NCBI RefSeq assembly: GCF_025642135.1
Contig: NZ_CP106793.1
Coordinates: forward strand, 7,222,001 to 7,286,000
Direction of reading: 5' to 3'
DNA: 64,000 nucleotides
Source: Streptomyces cynarae
GTDB taxonomy: Bacteria; Actinomycetota; Actinomycetes; Streptomycetales; Streptomycetaceae
The translations under genes were made by a program, and so were the position numbers. The notes under the pieces were generated by a model. It had not been told where the DNA came from, made no database searches, and saw nothing but the letters and a program-made list of their open reading frames with translations. Below, one piece after another: positions 35,099 to 44,784 of this stretch. Each line of letters starts with the position of its first letter. Within the stretch, counting starts at the first letter, position 1.

Positions 35099-38000
35099 GT
35101 GGCTTCTGGCCTGCGGTGGTTTGCGACCGTGCGCAGACGGATATGGGGGCGTGGACTTACGGTGGCGACGGCAACCGTCGCCGCTTCCGCGATGGTCGTG
35201 CAGATGGCCGTCGCCCAAGGGGTGCCCGAGTACCACTACAAGGGCAAGCTGTGGAGCGCCGGGCCGACCTACAAGACGCCCAGCGTCGGCGGGCATCCCC
35301 TGACAAGACGTACCGTCGAACTCCCCAAGAGCGTCCAGCCGCTGCGGACCTACCGGCCGGCCCGCCCGGCGTGGCCGAGCGCCGGCAGCAGCACGGTCGC
35401 GCTGATGCGTATGACTCAGTCCTCGAGGTCAGCTTCGAAGCACAAGGCCGGTGGCGAGCCCGCGGCCTCCCCGGTGCGGGCCGGGGCTCTGCCGGTGTGG
35501 GTCGGCCCGGCGAAGAAGGCGGGAGCGGGCTCGAGAACGCCGACTTCGGTGCGCGTAAGAATGGCCAGCCATGCTCAGGTCCAGGCGGCCGGAGCCAACG
35601 GGATGCTGGTCGGCTTCGGACGCGGCGATGGCGCTCCGTCGTCGGGGCGGGTGGCGATCACCCTGGACTACTCGGCCCTGGACAAGGCATACGGCGGCGG
35701 GTGGGCATCCCGCCTGCATCTGGTGTCCGTACCAGGCTGCATCCTGACGACGCCTCAGAAGGCCGCCTGCCGGGTGCGCACCCCGCTCACCTCCGCCAAC
35801 GACCCGGTCGCCAAGAAACTCACGGCCACTCTCGACCTGCCCGGCGCAACGTCTTCAAGTACTGTCCGCGCGGGGATCCACGCCGACACCACGTCCAGCT
35901 CCACCTCGATGGCGCCGATGACCGCCGTCGAGGCGATCTCCGGTACCTCCGGCTCGCAAGGTGACTACACGGCGACCAGCCTGGCCCCTTCGGGCGCCTG
36001 GAGCGCGACCGGGACCGGCGCGTTTACCTACTCGTACCCGATCTCCGTGCCGCGCTCGCTCGGCGGATCCGCGCCCGGCGTCGCCCTCTCCTACGACTCC
36101 CAGTCCGAGGACGGCGAGACTTCGGCCCGCAATTCACAGTCATCGTGGGTCGGTGACGGCTGGTCGTATTCACCCGGCTTCATCGAGCGGTCCTACAAGC
36201 CCTGCAAGCAGGACGGAATCAGCAATTCCAGCGACTTGTGCTGGGGCGGCTGGGCCGCCACCCTCTCTCTCAACGGCCACTCCGGCACCCTGGTTCGCGA
36301 CGACTCCAGCAACTCGGCCACGCCGACCGCGACTCAGACCTGGCACCTGCAGGGGGACGACGGAACCAAGGTCGAGGAACTCGGCGGGGCGGGCAACGGC
36401 CTGTGGAACGGCGAGTACTTCAAGGTCACCACGACGGACGGCACCGCCTACTACTTCGGGCTCAACCACGCCCCCGGGACCACCTCGGACCCGGCCACCA
36501 ACAGCGCCTGGGGTGAGCCGGTCTACAGCCCCAACTCGCAAGACCCCTGCTACGACTCCAGTCAGGGCAAGAACTCCCAGTGCACCATGGGGTACCGGTT
36601 CAACCTCGACTTCGTCGTCGACCCGCACAGCAACGTGCAGCGGTACACCTACGCCACCGAGACGAACTACTACGACCGGGGCGGCGGCCAGGTGGCGGCC
36701 TCCGGCGGTTCAGGAACGCTGACCAAGTACATCCGCGGTGGCTACCTGACAGAGATCGACTACGGCTATCAACTGACGGACGAGATTGCCGGGAGCAAGC
36801 CCGGCGCGCGCGTTCTGTTCAATACGGCCCAGCGCTGCCAGACCTCGTCGACGTTCACCGACTGCTCGTACTCGAACCTGAACAACTCGACCGCCACCAA
36901 CTGGCCGGACGTCCCCTATGACCTGAACTGTCCCTCCACGGACGTCACCTCCGGCACCGGATCGAACGTCTGCCTGACAACCGCGCCTTCCTTCTGGTCC
37001 ACCTACCGGCTGGATTCGATCGTCACGCAGGTCAACGCCGGCGGCACGCTGACGAATGTCGACACCTATCAGCTCAACCAGACCTACTCCGATGCCGGAG
37101 GCACGGTCGATCCGGTCACCGGCCAGTCCGGCAAGGACTCGGCCGACCAGGGCGAGTTGCAGTCGGTAATGTGGCTCAGCTCCATCCAGCACACCGGTGA
37201 CGACACCACCGGCGGTGGCAGCAGCAGCGCGATCACACTGCCGAAGGTCAGCTTCCTCGGTACCGAAATCGACAACCGGGTCGACGGCGGCAGCCAGCCC
37301 CCGCTGTTTCACCCGCGGATTTCCTCCATCACCACAGAGACCGGCAAGTCCATCGCCGTCACCTACGACGATCCGGACTGCTCCCGACTGAACAACACGA
37401 TGCCGTCGGCACCCGACGCCGACACGATGTCCTGCTACAACGTGTACTGGACCACCCCTGGCGGTGTGAACCCGGTCTCCGACTGGTTCAACAAGACCAG
37501 GGTCAAGACGGTCGACGTCTCCGACGCCACCGGTGCCGGCTCGCCCATGCAGGTCTCGAACTACACCTACTCCGGACCCGCCTGGCACCGCGACGATTCC
37601 GAACTGACCGACGACACCCACCGTACGTGGGACCAGTTCCGCGGCTACCGCACCGTCACCGTCACCACCGGTGCAGCCCCCGATCCGATCACGCAGACGA
37701 CCACCACGTACCTGCAGGGCATGGACGGCGACCTCCGCGCGGACGGATCCAAGCGCTCGGTCACCGTGACGGACAGTGCGGGCGACAACGTCACCGACAG
37801 CGACTGGCTGACTGGGACCCCGCTGGAAGCCGATACCTACTCGCAGGCTAGCGGCAGCGTCGACGCCAAACACATTAATCTCCCGCAGAGTTTCACCACC
37901 ACCGCGACCCACAGCCGCGGCTCCTCGTTGCCCGCGCTCGTCGCCCGCATGATCAAGACCAGTCAGCAGCGGAACTACGGGCTTCTCTCGAGCGGCATGT

Positions 38001-41000
38001 GGCGCCAGTCCGAAACAGACACGTCGTACAACAACGCTGCGATGCCCACCACGGTCGACGCCAAGGGCGACGTCAGCGTGGCATCCCAGGAGAAGTGCGC
38101 CACCACAAGCTACGCCACCCCGCCCAGCGGCAACTCGATGATGCTCGCCTACCCGGACGAGATCCTCACGGTCGCCGGCCCTTGTGGCACCACACCGAGC
38201 GCGAGCAACACAGTCTCTGACAAGCGGGTGTTCTACGACGGCGACGGAACCGTCGCCAACCCCGGAACACTCGGCCACTTGGGCACCACCGGCAACCTGA
38301 CGGCCACCCAGGTCATCACGGGCTACAGCAGCGGCACTGCCACGTACCGCACGACCCAGGCAACCGCCTATGACAAGTACGGGCGCGCCACCCAGGTCCA
38401 GGACGCGGCCGCCAACACCACCAAGACCACCTTCACCCCCACCGCCGGACAGCTGCCGACTCAGGTCGTCTCCACCAACCCGCAGGGCTGGAACACGACC
38501 TCCGTCATGGACCCGCTGCGCGGCCTGACGCTGACCAGCACGGACCCCAACGGCCGTGTCACAACCGTCGACTACGACGCACTCGGCCGCCGCACCGCGA
38601 TGTGGCTACCGGGACGCCCGACCTCACAAAGCGCCAGCAGAACGTTCACCTACGCCGTCAACGGCACGACAGCACCCACCACAGTCACCACCAACACCCT
38701 GCGCGACGACGGCAACTACAGCACTGCCATCACCATCTACGACGGCATGCTGCAGCCGCGCCAGGAGCAGTCCACCACCGCCAACAACCAGGCCGGACGG
38801 CTGATCTCCGACACGTTCTACGACAGCCACGGCTGGGCTCGGAAGGCCAACAACACCTACTACGAGAGCACCACCTCTCCGACCACCACCATGTGGGTCG
38901 CTAACGACACCCAGGTGCCCTCGCAGCAGGTCACCGTGCACGACGGACAGGGCCGCACGACCGCCACCCAACTGTGGTCCAAGGGAACGCAGCAGTGGCA
39001 GTCCACCATCGCCTACCCGGGCGTCGACCGCACCGACACCACTCCCGCCCAGGGGGGCACGGCGACCTCCGCCTTCACCAACGCCCTCGGCCAGACGACC
39101 GCGACCTGGAAGTACGACGACACGGCCACTCCGACCGGCAAGGCATCGGACGCGATCGTCACCAGCTACACGTACACGCCCGCCGGCCAGGTCGCCACGA
39201 TGAGCGACAATGCGGGCAACACCTGGAGCTACACCTACGACCTGCTGGGCCAAGAGATCAAGCAGACCGACCCGGACACCGGCACCACGACGTTCGACAA
39301 GTACGACCAGCTCGGCAACCTGCTGCAGACCACCGACGCGCGCGGCCAGACGCTCTCATACACCTACGACGCGCTGGACCGCAAGACCGCCGAGTACTCC
39401 GGCGCCTGGTCCGCGACCCCGGACACGAGCAAGGAACTCGCGTCCTTCAGCTACGACACCTTGGCCAAGGGACACCCCACCTCCTCGACCCGCTACGTGG
39501 GCGGCGCAGGCGGAGACGCCTACACCCAGGCCATCACCGGCTACACCACCGACTACCAGCCCACCGGCGCCGCCACCACCATCCCGACATCAACCGGCTT
39601 CCCCAGCAACAACACCGGCACCAACTCCAACACCTACAGCGTCAAGTACAGCTACACCCCGATCATGGGACTGCTCTCCGAGACCGACTACGGCGCGGAC
39701 GGCAGCCTCCCCGCCGAAACCGTCGGCTACGGCTACGACCTGCAGGGCCTGCTCGACGGATTCGGCGGCACCAGCACCTACCTCGACACCACCAACTACA
39801 CCCCGCTCGGCCAGGTGACCGACACCAGGTGGGGGCTGTACGGAGAACAGGTCGAGCCGACGTTCTCCTACGACGGCGCCACCGGCCGCGTCACGCAATC
39901 CAGCGTGAACCTGCAGACCAGCTCCACCTCCGCGCTCGACGTCACCAGCTACCGCTACAACCAGGCCGGAGACGTCACCGCCATCTCCGACAGCCAGTCC
40001 GGCGGTACCACGGACACCCAGTGCTTCACCTACGACCAGCTCAACAGATTGACGACGGCGTGGACCGACACGGCGGGCCTGACCTCGGCCGGAGTCGGCA
40101 GCACCGGCGGATGCACGACCAGCACCCCAGCAGCGTCGACCATCGGCGGCCCCGCCCCGTACTGGCAGTCCTACAGCTACAACGCGCTCGGCGACCGCAC
40201 CCAGCAGGTCCAGCACGACACCTCCGGCAACACCGCCAACGACCTCACCCGGACGGCAACCTACCCGGGCAGCGGCACGACCGCCGCCACCCTGCCGAAC
40301 ACCGCCACCCAGATCACCACCACCGGGCCGAACGGCACGGCGACAATGACGCCGCACTACGACGGAGTGGGCAACACCACCGGCCGTACGGTCACCACGA
40401 CGGGTCCGCTCGTCTCCGGCCTGACCCGCTCGGGCACGAAGCTGTGCGTCGACGACTCCTCGTCCGGCACCACCGACGGCAACAAGATCCAGATCTACAC
40501 GTGCAACGGCACCAGCGCCCAGCAGTGGACGATGGGCACCGACGGCACGGTTCGCGTGCTCGGTAAATGCCTTGATGTGTCAGGCGGTGGAACGGCCAAC
40601 GGCACCAAGATCGACCTGTACACCTGCAACGGAGGTGCCGGTCAGCAGTGGAAGGCCGGTGCGAACGGCTCACTGGTCAACCCGGCCTCCGGAAAGTGCC
40701 TGGACGATCCGTCGTCCTCGACCACCAACGGCACACAGTTGCAGATCTATACGTGCAACGCGACGTCGGCGCAGCGCTGGACCAACGTGACGATGGGCAA
40801 TGTCCTGCCCGGCGCCACGCAGTCGTTCGCCTACGACGCCGAGGGCCGCACGGCCTCGGTGACGACTCCGTCCGGCGGCAAGGACCAGTCCACCAGCTAT
40901 CTCTACGACGCAGGCGGCAGCCTGCTGCTGCAGACGACGCCGACCAGCAAGATCCTCTACCTCTTCGGCGGCGCCGAGCAACTCACCCTCACCACGGGCG

Positions 41001-42883
41001 CGGGAACAGTCTCCGGCCTGCGCTACTACCCCGGTCCGGACGGCGTCACCGAGGTCCGCTCCTCCGACGGCACTTTGGCCTACAAGGTGTCCAACGTTCA
41101 GGGAACGGCGACAACCGAGATCGCCGCCTCCAACCTCGCGGTCACCCGCCGCTACTTCGACCCCTACGGCAACCCCCGCGGCCCCCAGCCCACCGCCTGG
41201 GCAGACAACCACGGCTACCTCGGGAAACCCACCGATGCCACCACCGGTCTGGACCTGCTCGGCGCCCGCAACTACGACCCCGTCCAGGGCCGATTCCTGA
41301 CCGCCGACCCCCTGATGGAGGCTGGCGACCCCAACCAGATGAGCGGCTACTCCTACGCCGCCGACAACCCCGCGAGCAGCAGCGACCCGACTGGTTACGA
41401 CGACTGGTACAACGACCCGTCGATGAACGTGTGCGTCATCGACTGCGGTAGCAGCGGCACCGATAACTCCGGTGGCGGCACAGGGGGCGGCGGCACCACC
41501 TCCTCCAGCGGAGACACCACAGCGGCTCCGGCCGCTGCCCCGGCCTGCAACGTCGCGTCGAAGTTCGGCTGCGATGTCTACAACGCCTACCAGATGGGGC
41601 ATCACGGGCCGCCAACTTCGGGAAAGCTCAAGGATTTCGTGGCCGGCATGCTCGATGAGGCCCTACAGCAGCTTGAGCAACTCTCGCCGGGCGGGGCGAT
41701 GATGAACTCCGCACATGACCTGGCGAACGGTATGGCCCCGGGCATTGTGGGCCCGCCGGCGTACGTAGCGCCGCGCCATGCAGTAGCGCACGCCCTGCAC
41801 GCACACACCAACACGGACGCGTACAAGGCCGGCAAAGCCACGACAGTCATCTTGGAGGTGGCAGCCAGCGGCGGCGATGCCCCTGAGGGAGCCGTCGCGG
41901 CCATCGCCGACGCCCGCGACACCCAGGACGCGATCGCAGCCGCGGCCGAGGTCAAGAACGTCATCAGCGAGACCACGGAGGAAGCCACAGCAACCGCCGC
42001 AGTTCCCAGCAAGCCCAGCACCGGAGCCTCCGGCAACGGTGAAGGAGGCTGCAGCTTCAGCCCATCGACCCGCGTATTGCTAGCGCAAGGCAAGACCAAG
42101 GCGATCGCTGCGGTCAAACCCGGCGACAAGGTAGAAGCCGGAGACCCGACAACCGGCAAACGCCGGGGGCCCCGCACCGTCCAGCACGTATGGATCAATC
42201 ACGACCACGACCTCCTCGACGTCACGATCCGCACCAAGGACGGCCACACCGCCACCCTTCACACCACGGCCAACCACCCCTTCTGGGACGACACCACCCA
42301 CAGCTGGGTCCCCGCCGGAAAGCTCCGCCACGGCGACGCCCTCAGCACCGCGACGAACGGCCACGTCTACGTCGCCGCCACCCACACCACACCGGGCACG
42401 GCGAATCGCTGGAACCTCACCGTTCAGCAGCTCCACACGTACTATGTGCTGGCGGCCGGCACACCGGTCCTGGTACACAACAGTAACGGCCCTACTATTG
42501 CCTGCTCTGTTCCGGCGGCCGGTGGACCAGGCGAGGGAATTCCGCGGTCAGCAGCGAAGGCGCAGGCGCTTTCGGATGCTGGAGTTCCCGAGGGGTCGGA
42601 TCCCCTGGAGTCGGGGTTCACGCCGTCGACAACGAAAGAATCGCAAGGCGGTAAGCAGTTGTTCGACGAGAACTATCAGCCCATTCATTTCCCCGAGGAG
42701 TTCTATCTCACAGGCGATGGGGAAATCGTGGTCTACCAGGACCATTACACAGGTCACAGCTATGGTGCCGGTGGGGTCGGTGATCAGCCTCCCCATGTGC
42801 ATGTCCGTCCGTACGATGACCAGCGCAACGGGGTAGTCCCTGGCGCCCAGGAGCACTATTACTATGATCCATCCTTGGGTTAG
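35099..42883 (+). CDS. RHS-repeat polymorphic toxin: secreted, ricin B-lectin insert, HINT domain, putative HNH/Endo VII nuclease tip
   Basis: A 2594-residue protein starting at GTG 35099 with AGAGGGGG upstream. A signal peptide (LTVATATVAASAMVVQMAVA, cut near AVA-QG) is followed by a beta-rich shell (SVPRSLGGSAPGVALSYDSQS) and many RHS/YD repeats (YDALGRRTAMW, YTYDLLGQEIKQ, YDALDRKTAEY). A ricin trefoil (about 1779-1897, three GKCLD/QQW units) is inserted among them. RHS-core YDPVQGRFLTADP is at about 2059-2071. A HINT domain starts at Cys2318 (CSFSPSTRVLL) and ends at His2460-Asn2461 (VLVHNS), so it should self-cleave and free the last 133 residues. That tip has VVYQDHYTGHSYG and PPHVHVRPYDD, a His-rich pattern like HNH/Endo VII nuclease toxins. 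An immunity gene overlaps its end. Confidence 0.88.
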   Translation: MASGLRWFATVRRRIWGRGLTVATATVAASAMVVQMAVAQGVPEYHYKGKLWSAGPTYKTPSVGGHPLTRRTVELPKSVQPLRTYRPARPAWPSAGSSTVALMRMTQSSRSASKHKAGGEPAASPVRAGALPVWVGPAKKAGAGSRTPTSVRVRMASHAQVQAAGANGMLVGFGRGDGAPSSGRVAITLDYSALDKAYGGGWASRLHLVSVPGCILTTPQKAACRVRTPLTSANDPVAKKLTATLDLPGATSSSTVRAGIHADTTSSSTSMAPMTAVEAISGTSGSQGDYTATSLAPSGAWSATGTGAFTYSYPISVPRSLGGSAPGVALSYDSQSEDGETSARNSQSSWVGDGWSYSPGFIERSYKPCKQDGISNSSDLCWGGWAATLSLNGHSGTLVRDDSSNSATPTATQTWHLQGDDGTKVEELGGAGNGLWNGEYFKVTTTDGTAYYFGLNHAPGTTSDPATNSAWGEPVYSPNSQDPCYDSSQGKNSQCTMGYRFNLDFVVDPHSNVQRYTYATETNYYDRGGGQVAASGGSGTLTKYIRGGYLTEIDYGYQLTDEIAGSKPGARVLFNTAQRCQTSSTFTDCSYSNLNNSTATNWPDVPYDLNCPSTDVTSGTGSNVCLTTAPSFWSTYRLDSIVTQVNAGGTLTNVDTYQLNQTYSDAGGTVDPVTGQSGKDSADQGELQSVMWLSSIQHTGDDTTGGGSSSAITLPKVSFLGTEIDNRVDGGSQPPLFHPRISSITTETGKSIAVTYDDPDCSRLNNTMPSAPDADTMSCYNVYWTTPGGVNPVSDWFNKTRVKTVDVSDATGAGSPMQVSNYTYSGPAWHRDDSELTDDTHRTWDQFRGYRTVTVTTGAAPDPITQTTTTYLQGMDGDLRADGSKRSVTVTDSAGDNVTDSDWLTGTPLEADTYSQASGSVDAKHINLPQSFTTTATHSRGSSLPALVARMIKTSQQRNYGLLSSGMWRQSETDTSYNNAAMPTTVDAKGDVSVASQEKCATTSYATPPSGNSMMLAYPDEILTVAGPCGTTPSASNTVSDKRVFYDGDGTVANPGTLGHLGTTGNLTATQVITGYSSGTATYRTTQATAYDKYGRATQVQDAAANTTKTTFTPTAGQLPTQVVSTNPQGWNTTSVMDPLRGLTLTSTDPNGRVTTVDYDALGRRTAMWLPGRPTSQSASRTFTYAVNGTTAPTTVTTNTLRDDGNYSTAITIYDGMLQPRQEQSTTANNQAGRLISDTFYDSHGWARKANNTYYESTTSPTTTMWVANDTQVPSQQVTVHDGQGRTTATQLWSKGTQQWQSTIAYPGVDRTDTTPAQGGTATSAFTNALGQTTATWKYDDTATPTGKASDAIVTSYTYTPAGQVATMSDNAGNTWSYTYDLLGQEIKQTDPDTGTTTFDKYDQLGNLLQTTDARGQTLSYTYDALDRKTAEYSGAWSATPDTSKELASFSYDTLAKGHPTSSTRYVGGAGGDAYTQAITGYTTDYQPTGAATTIPTSTGFPSNNTGTNSNTYSVKYSYTPIMGLLSETDYGADGSLPAETVGYGYDLQGLLDGFGGTSTYLDTTNYTPLGQVTDTRWGLYGEQVEPTFSYDGATGRVTQSSVNLQTSSTSALDVTSYRYNQAGDVTAISDSQSGGTTDTQCFTYDQLNRLTTAWTDTAGLTSAGVGSTGGCTTSTPAASTIGGPAPYWQSYSYNALGDRTQQVQHDTSGNTANDLTRTATYPGSGTTAATLPNTATQITTTGPNGTATMTPHYDGVGNTTGRTVTTTGPLVSGLTRSGTKLCVDDSSSGTTDGNKIQIYTCNGTSAQQWTMGTDGTVRVLGKCLDVSGGGTANGTKIDLYTCNGGAGQQWKAGANGSLVNPASGKCLDDPSSSTTNGTQLQIYTCNATSAQRWTNVTMGNVLPGATQSFAYDAEGRTASVTTPSGGKDQSTSYLYDAGGSLLLQTTPTSKILYLFGGAEQLTLTTGAGTVSGLRYYPGPDGVTEVRSSDGTLAYKVSNVQGTATTEIAASNLAVTRRYFDPYGNPRGPQPTAWADNHGYLGKPTDATTGLDLLGARNYDPVQGRFLTADPLMEAGDPNQMSGYSYAADNPASSSDPTGYDDWYNDPSMNVCVIDCGSSGTDNSGGGTGGGGTTSSSGDTTAAPAAAPACNVASKFGCDVYNAYQMGHHGPPTSGKLKDFVAGMLDEALQQLEQLSPGGAMMNSAHDLANGMAPGIVGPPAYVAPRHAVAHALHAHTNTDAYKAGKATTVILEVAASGGDAPEGAVAAIADARDTQDAIAAAAEVKNVISETTEEATATAAVPSKPSTGASGNGEGGCSFSPSTRVLLAQGKTKAIAAVKPGDKVEAGDPTTGKRRGPRTVQHVWINHDHDLLDVTIRTKDGHTATLHTTANHPFWDDTTHSWVPAGKLRHGDALSTATNGHVYVAATHTTPGTANRWNLTVQQLHTYYVLAAGTPVLVHNSNGPTIACSVPAAGGPGEGIPRSAAKAQALSDAGVPEGSDPLESGFTPSTTKESQGGKQLFDENYQPIHFPEEFYLTGDGEIVVYQDHYTGHSYGAGGVGDQPPHVHVRPYDDQRNGVVPGAQEHYYYDPSLG

Positions 42884-43373
42884 TTTCTTGGACCCCGATA
42901 GTCGCATTCGGGATCTCTATGGGAAATTTCCGGAGCGATCTGAGGTGCAACTGCAATCGTTGCACCTCAGGCCTGCGGGTCCGACGATCCTCATGAGGGT
43001 GGACCTTCCCACCTTTCCTGAGAAAGTTCCGGCTGCATGGGTTCAAGCTGGCTGTGACACGGTGCAAGCGACGCTAGAATTCCTGGCCGTAGAAGAGGTT
43101 AGTGCGTCGCTCCCCCGACTACCCAGGGAAGTCGAGATCTCTGGGCGCTCCCTGGGTGGGCAGATGGCTGCCTTCAAGGTCACTGGCCAGGATATCGATG
43201 TGCGGTTCCATGCTGTAGGACGACTGCGCGCTGGGCATGTGAGCGCATACCGCCGCACTGTCTCAGACGATGCTGAAAAAAGTCGGAGGCATTTCTTCCT
43301 GGGGGTGGTGGACAGTATGCGCTATCAGGCGATTCCTGATCCGTGGGAGGAGGCATTCCATGGGAAGCTTTGA
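42864..43373 (+). CDS. Imm50-type immunity protein for the RHS toxin
   Basis: A 169-residue protein whose ATG lies 20 bases inside the end of the RHS gene, with CAGGAG upstream, so translation is coupled to the toxin. The sequence fits the Imm50 family: WVSFLDPDSRIRDLYGKFPE, VQLQSLHLRPAGPTILMRVDLPTFPE, AWVQAGCDTVQATLEFLAVEEV. Such proteins are cytosolic and bind the matching toxin tip. The start is read from the RBS and from family onset. GC content is visibly lower than in neighbouring genes, common for toxin-immunity cassettes. The family call is from recalled pattern, not from a search. Confidence 0.72.
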   Translation: MIHPWVSFLDPDSRIRDLYGKFPERSEVQLQSLHLRPAGPTILMRVDLPTFPEKVPAAWVQAGCDTVQATLEFLAVEEVSASLPRLPREVEISGRSLGGQMAAFKVTGQDIDVRFHAVGRLRAGHVSAYRRTVSDDAEKSRRHFFLGVVDSMRYQAIPDPWEEAFHGKL

Positions 43374-43743
43374 TGAATTTGTCCGTTTTTCTGCAAAGCT
43401 ATCGGGTGAATGCATCGGACCCAATTCACTTGCTGCGCTGTCCGGCTTCAGCCTGATTTCAGTGCATGTCGGCCCCGACCCGATCGAACTTGTGATGACT
43501 TTCGAGTCCCCGAACCCTGATGACGATTCGGAATTGAATGCGGTAAGATTCAGTGTCGTTTTTGAACAGGTAAGTGACTTGGCTATTTGTGGATATGGCT
43601 ACGAGGGTCCTTCTGAACTGATAACAGAGCCTACCGGCAAACATGTTGCCCGCTTTGGCGGCATGGATTCGTACCTCTCCTTTCGGTTTGGAGCGGTAGG
43701 TGTCGCCGGAGTTCGACGCTTCAAAATGGCCTGGGATGCTTGA
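43360..43743 (+). CDS. Second small cytosolic protein, candidate immunity protein
   Basis: A 127-residue protein starting at ATG 43360, overlapping the end of the Imm50-like gene by 14 bases, with a strong GGGAGGAGG site. No signal or membrane segment. It is rich in beta strands (FSLISVHVGPDPIELVMTF, AVRFSVVFEQVSDLAICGYGYEG, YLSFRFGAVGVAGVRRFKM). I do not recognise the family. Position and coupling make it a second immunity protein or a helper. It could instead be an orphan immunity gene kept after its toxin tip was replaced. Its GC content is low compared with the window. Confidence 0.65.
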   Translation: MGSFDEFVRFSAKLSGECIGPNSLAALSGFSLISVHVGPDPIELVMTFESPNPDDDSELNAVRFSVVFEQVSDLAICGYGYEGPSELITEPTGKHVARFGGMDSYLSFRFGAVGVAGVRRFKMAWDA

Positions 43744-44094
43744 ATTACCTTGCCGCTGTGCCGGCGGTGTGAGAGACCTCTGCGCTGGCAGGAAATGCAG
43801 ACGACCTCGATCTACGGAAAAGTGGAGAACGAGGAAGGCGGGAAGGCGGCGTTCCTCTCTGTCCGGGGCGACCGCGACCGCGCCTCGATGGGTGATGATT
43901 CCGCGCTGACGCTTCGTCGGGATTAGTATCACTGGGTTACGCGCTGTCGCGCCTGTTGAACCGCTCGCTCACGCCTGAGCAGACGCCAGTTCGTCATGCC
44001 TGGGCTTGCAGGTCGGTGTCTGTGCTCAGGTGGTATTCGCGGCACGGATGAGGCGGTCTCGGCAGCAGATTCTTGGCATACGCCGACAGGTGTC
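43744..44094. other. Gene-free tail of the toxin cassette
   Basis: No gene is supported. This is the right end of the first integrated element by the att-site model, lying between the second immunity-like gene and recombinase remnant 2. Confidence 0.45.
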
Positions 44095-44784
44095 TCAGAG
44101 GAAGAGCTTCCCTTGCGCCACCGCGGCCGTATCGTCAGCGGTCAACTCGCCCCTCGGACACTCCTTATAACGATACGCAAGCGAGGGCCTCGACCTAACG
44201 GTCGCGGTCCTTGTTGCGTTGTCGTATGTGATCGTGATGCCCGGGGCGTCGTAGAGGGGTTCCTTCTTGTCAGCGTCGGCGGCTTGGATACGTTGAGCGA
44301 TGTCTCCGAGTCTCTCAGTAATCTCCGGATCTGATCGGCGGTGAGGGGTGGTTCCTTCTTCCGGGTGACGCTGGGCAGTGCGTCGAGCTTCTTCTGTGCC
44401 GCTTCCCTGTCACGTTGTGCGTCGTTGATCCACTGGGTGACGACGGCTGGGTCGGCTCCGGAGTCGAGGGCGGCCTGATAGCGGGCAAGACGCCGCTCGC
44501 ATTCCTTGAGAGCTTGGCGGGCTCGGGCCTGCTCGGGGGTTTGGGGCTGCGCGACGCTTGCCGCAATGCTGGCCTGGCTGAGTGCGGTGATCGTGGCGGT
44601 GAGCCGCTTGGGGGCGGAGGCGCGGGCGATCCATGCATCCAGTGCCCGGCAGACGATGTGATCGAAGAGGGCTGCATCTCGCGTCCGCACAGAGTGCACT
44701 TCAGCCGTCCTCGCAGGACGTAGGGCCGCCGGCCGCTTCGCCGGTTGGGGCGTTCCTGCCGCTGGTAGGCGCGGGCGCGCTGTT
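44095..44784 (-). pseudogene. Serine recombinase remnant 2 (paralogue of remnant 1), deleted and frameshifted
   Basis: Minus-strand sequence strongly similar to remnant 1: RQERPNRRSGRRPYVLRGRLKCTLCGRE, then a gap of about 38 residues that removes the second zinc-ribbon half, then HIVCRALDAWIARASAPKRLTAT, ECERRLARYQAALDSGADPAVV and ADQIRR. One missing base at about 44323-44328 shifts the frame. The tail continues as ITERLGDIAQRIQAADADKKEPLYDAPGITI ... ECPRGELTADD and stops at 44095. The N-terminal half is cut off at about 44785 by a transposase fragment. It is the dead integrase of a second element that once used the same tRNA-Leu. Confidence 0.8.
44150..44161. other. Attachment-site core, distal copy (copy of the tRNA-Leu 3' end)
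   Basis: An exact 12-base copy of the tRNA-Leu 3' end (see 21602-21613), with TCAA.TC just upstream also conserved. By the tandem-integration model it is the right end of element 1 and the left end of element 2. Confidence 0.65.
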
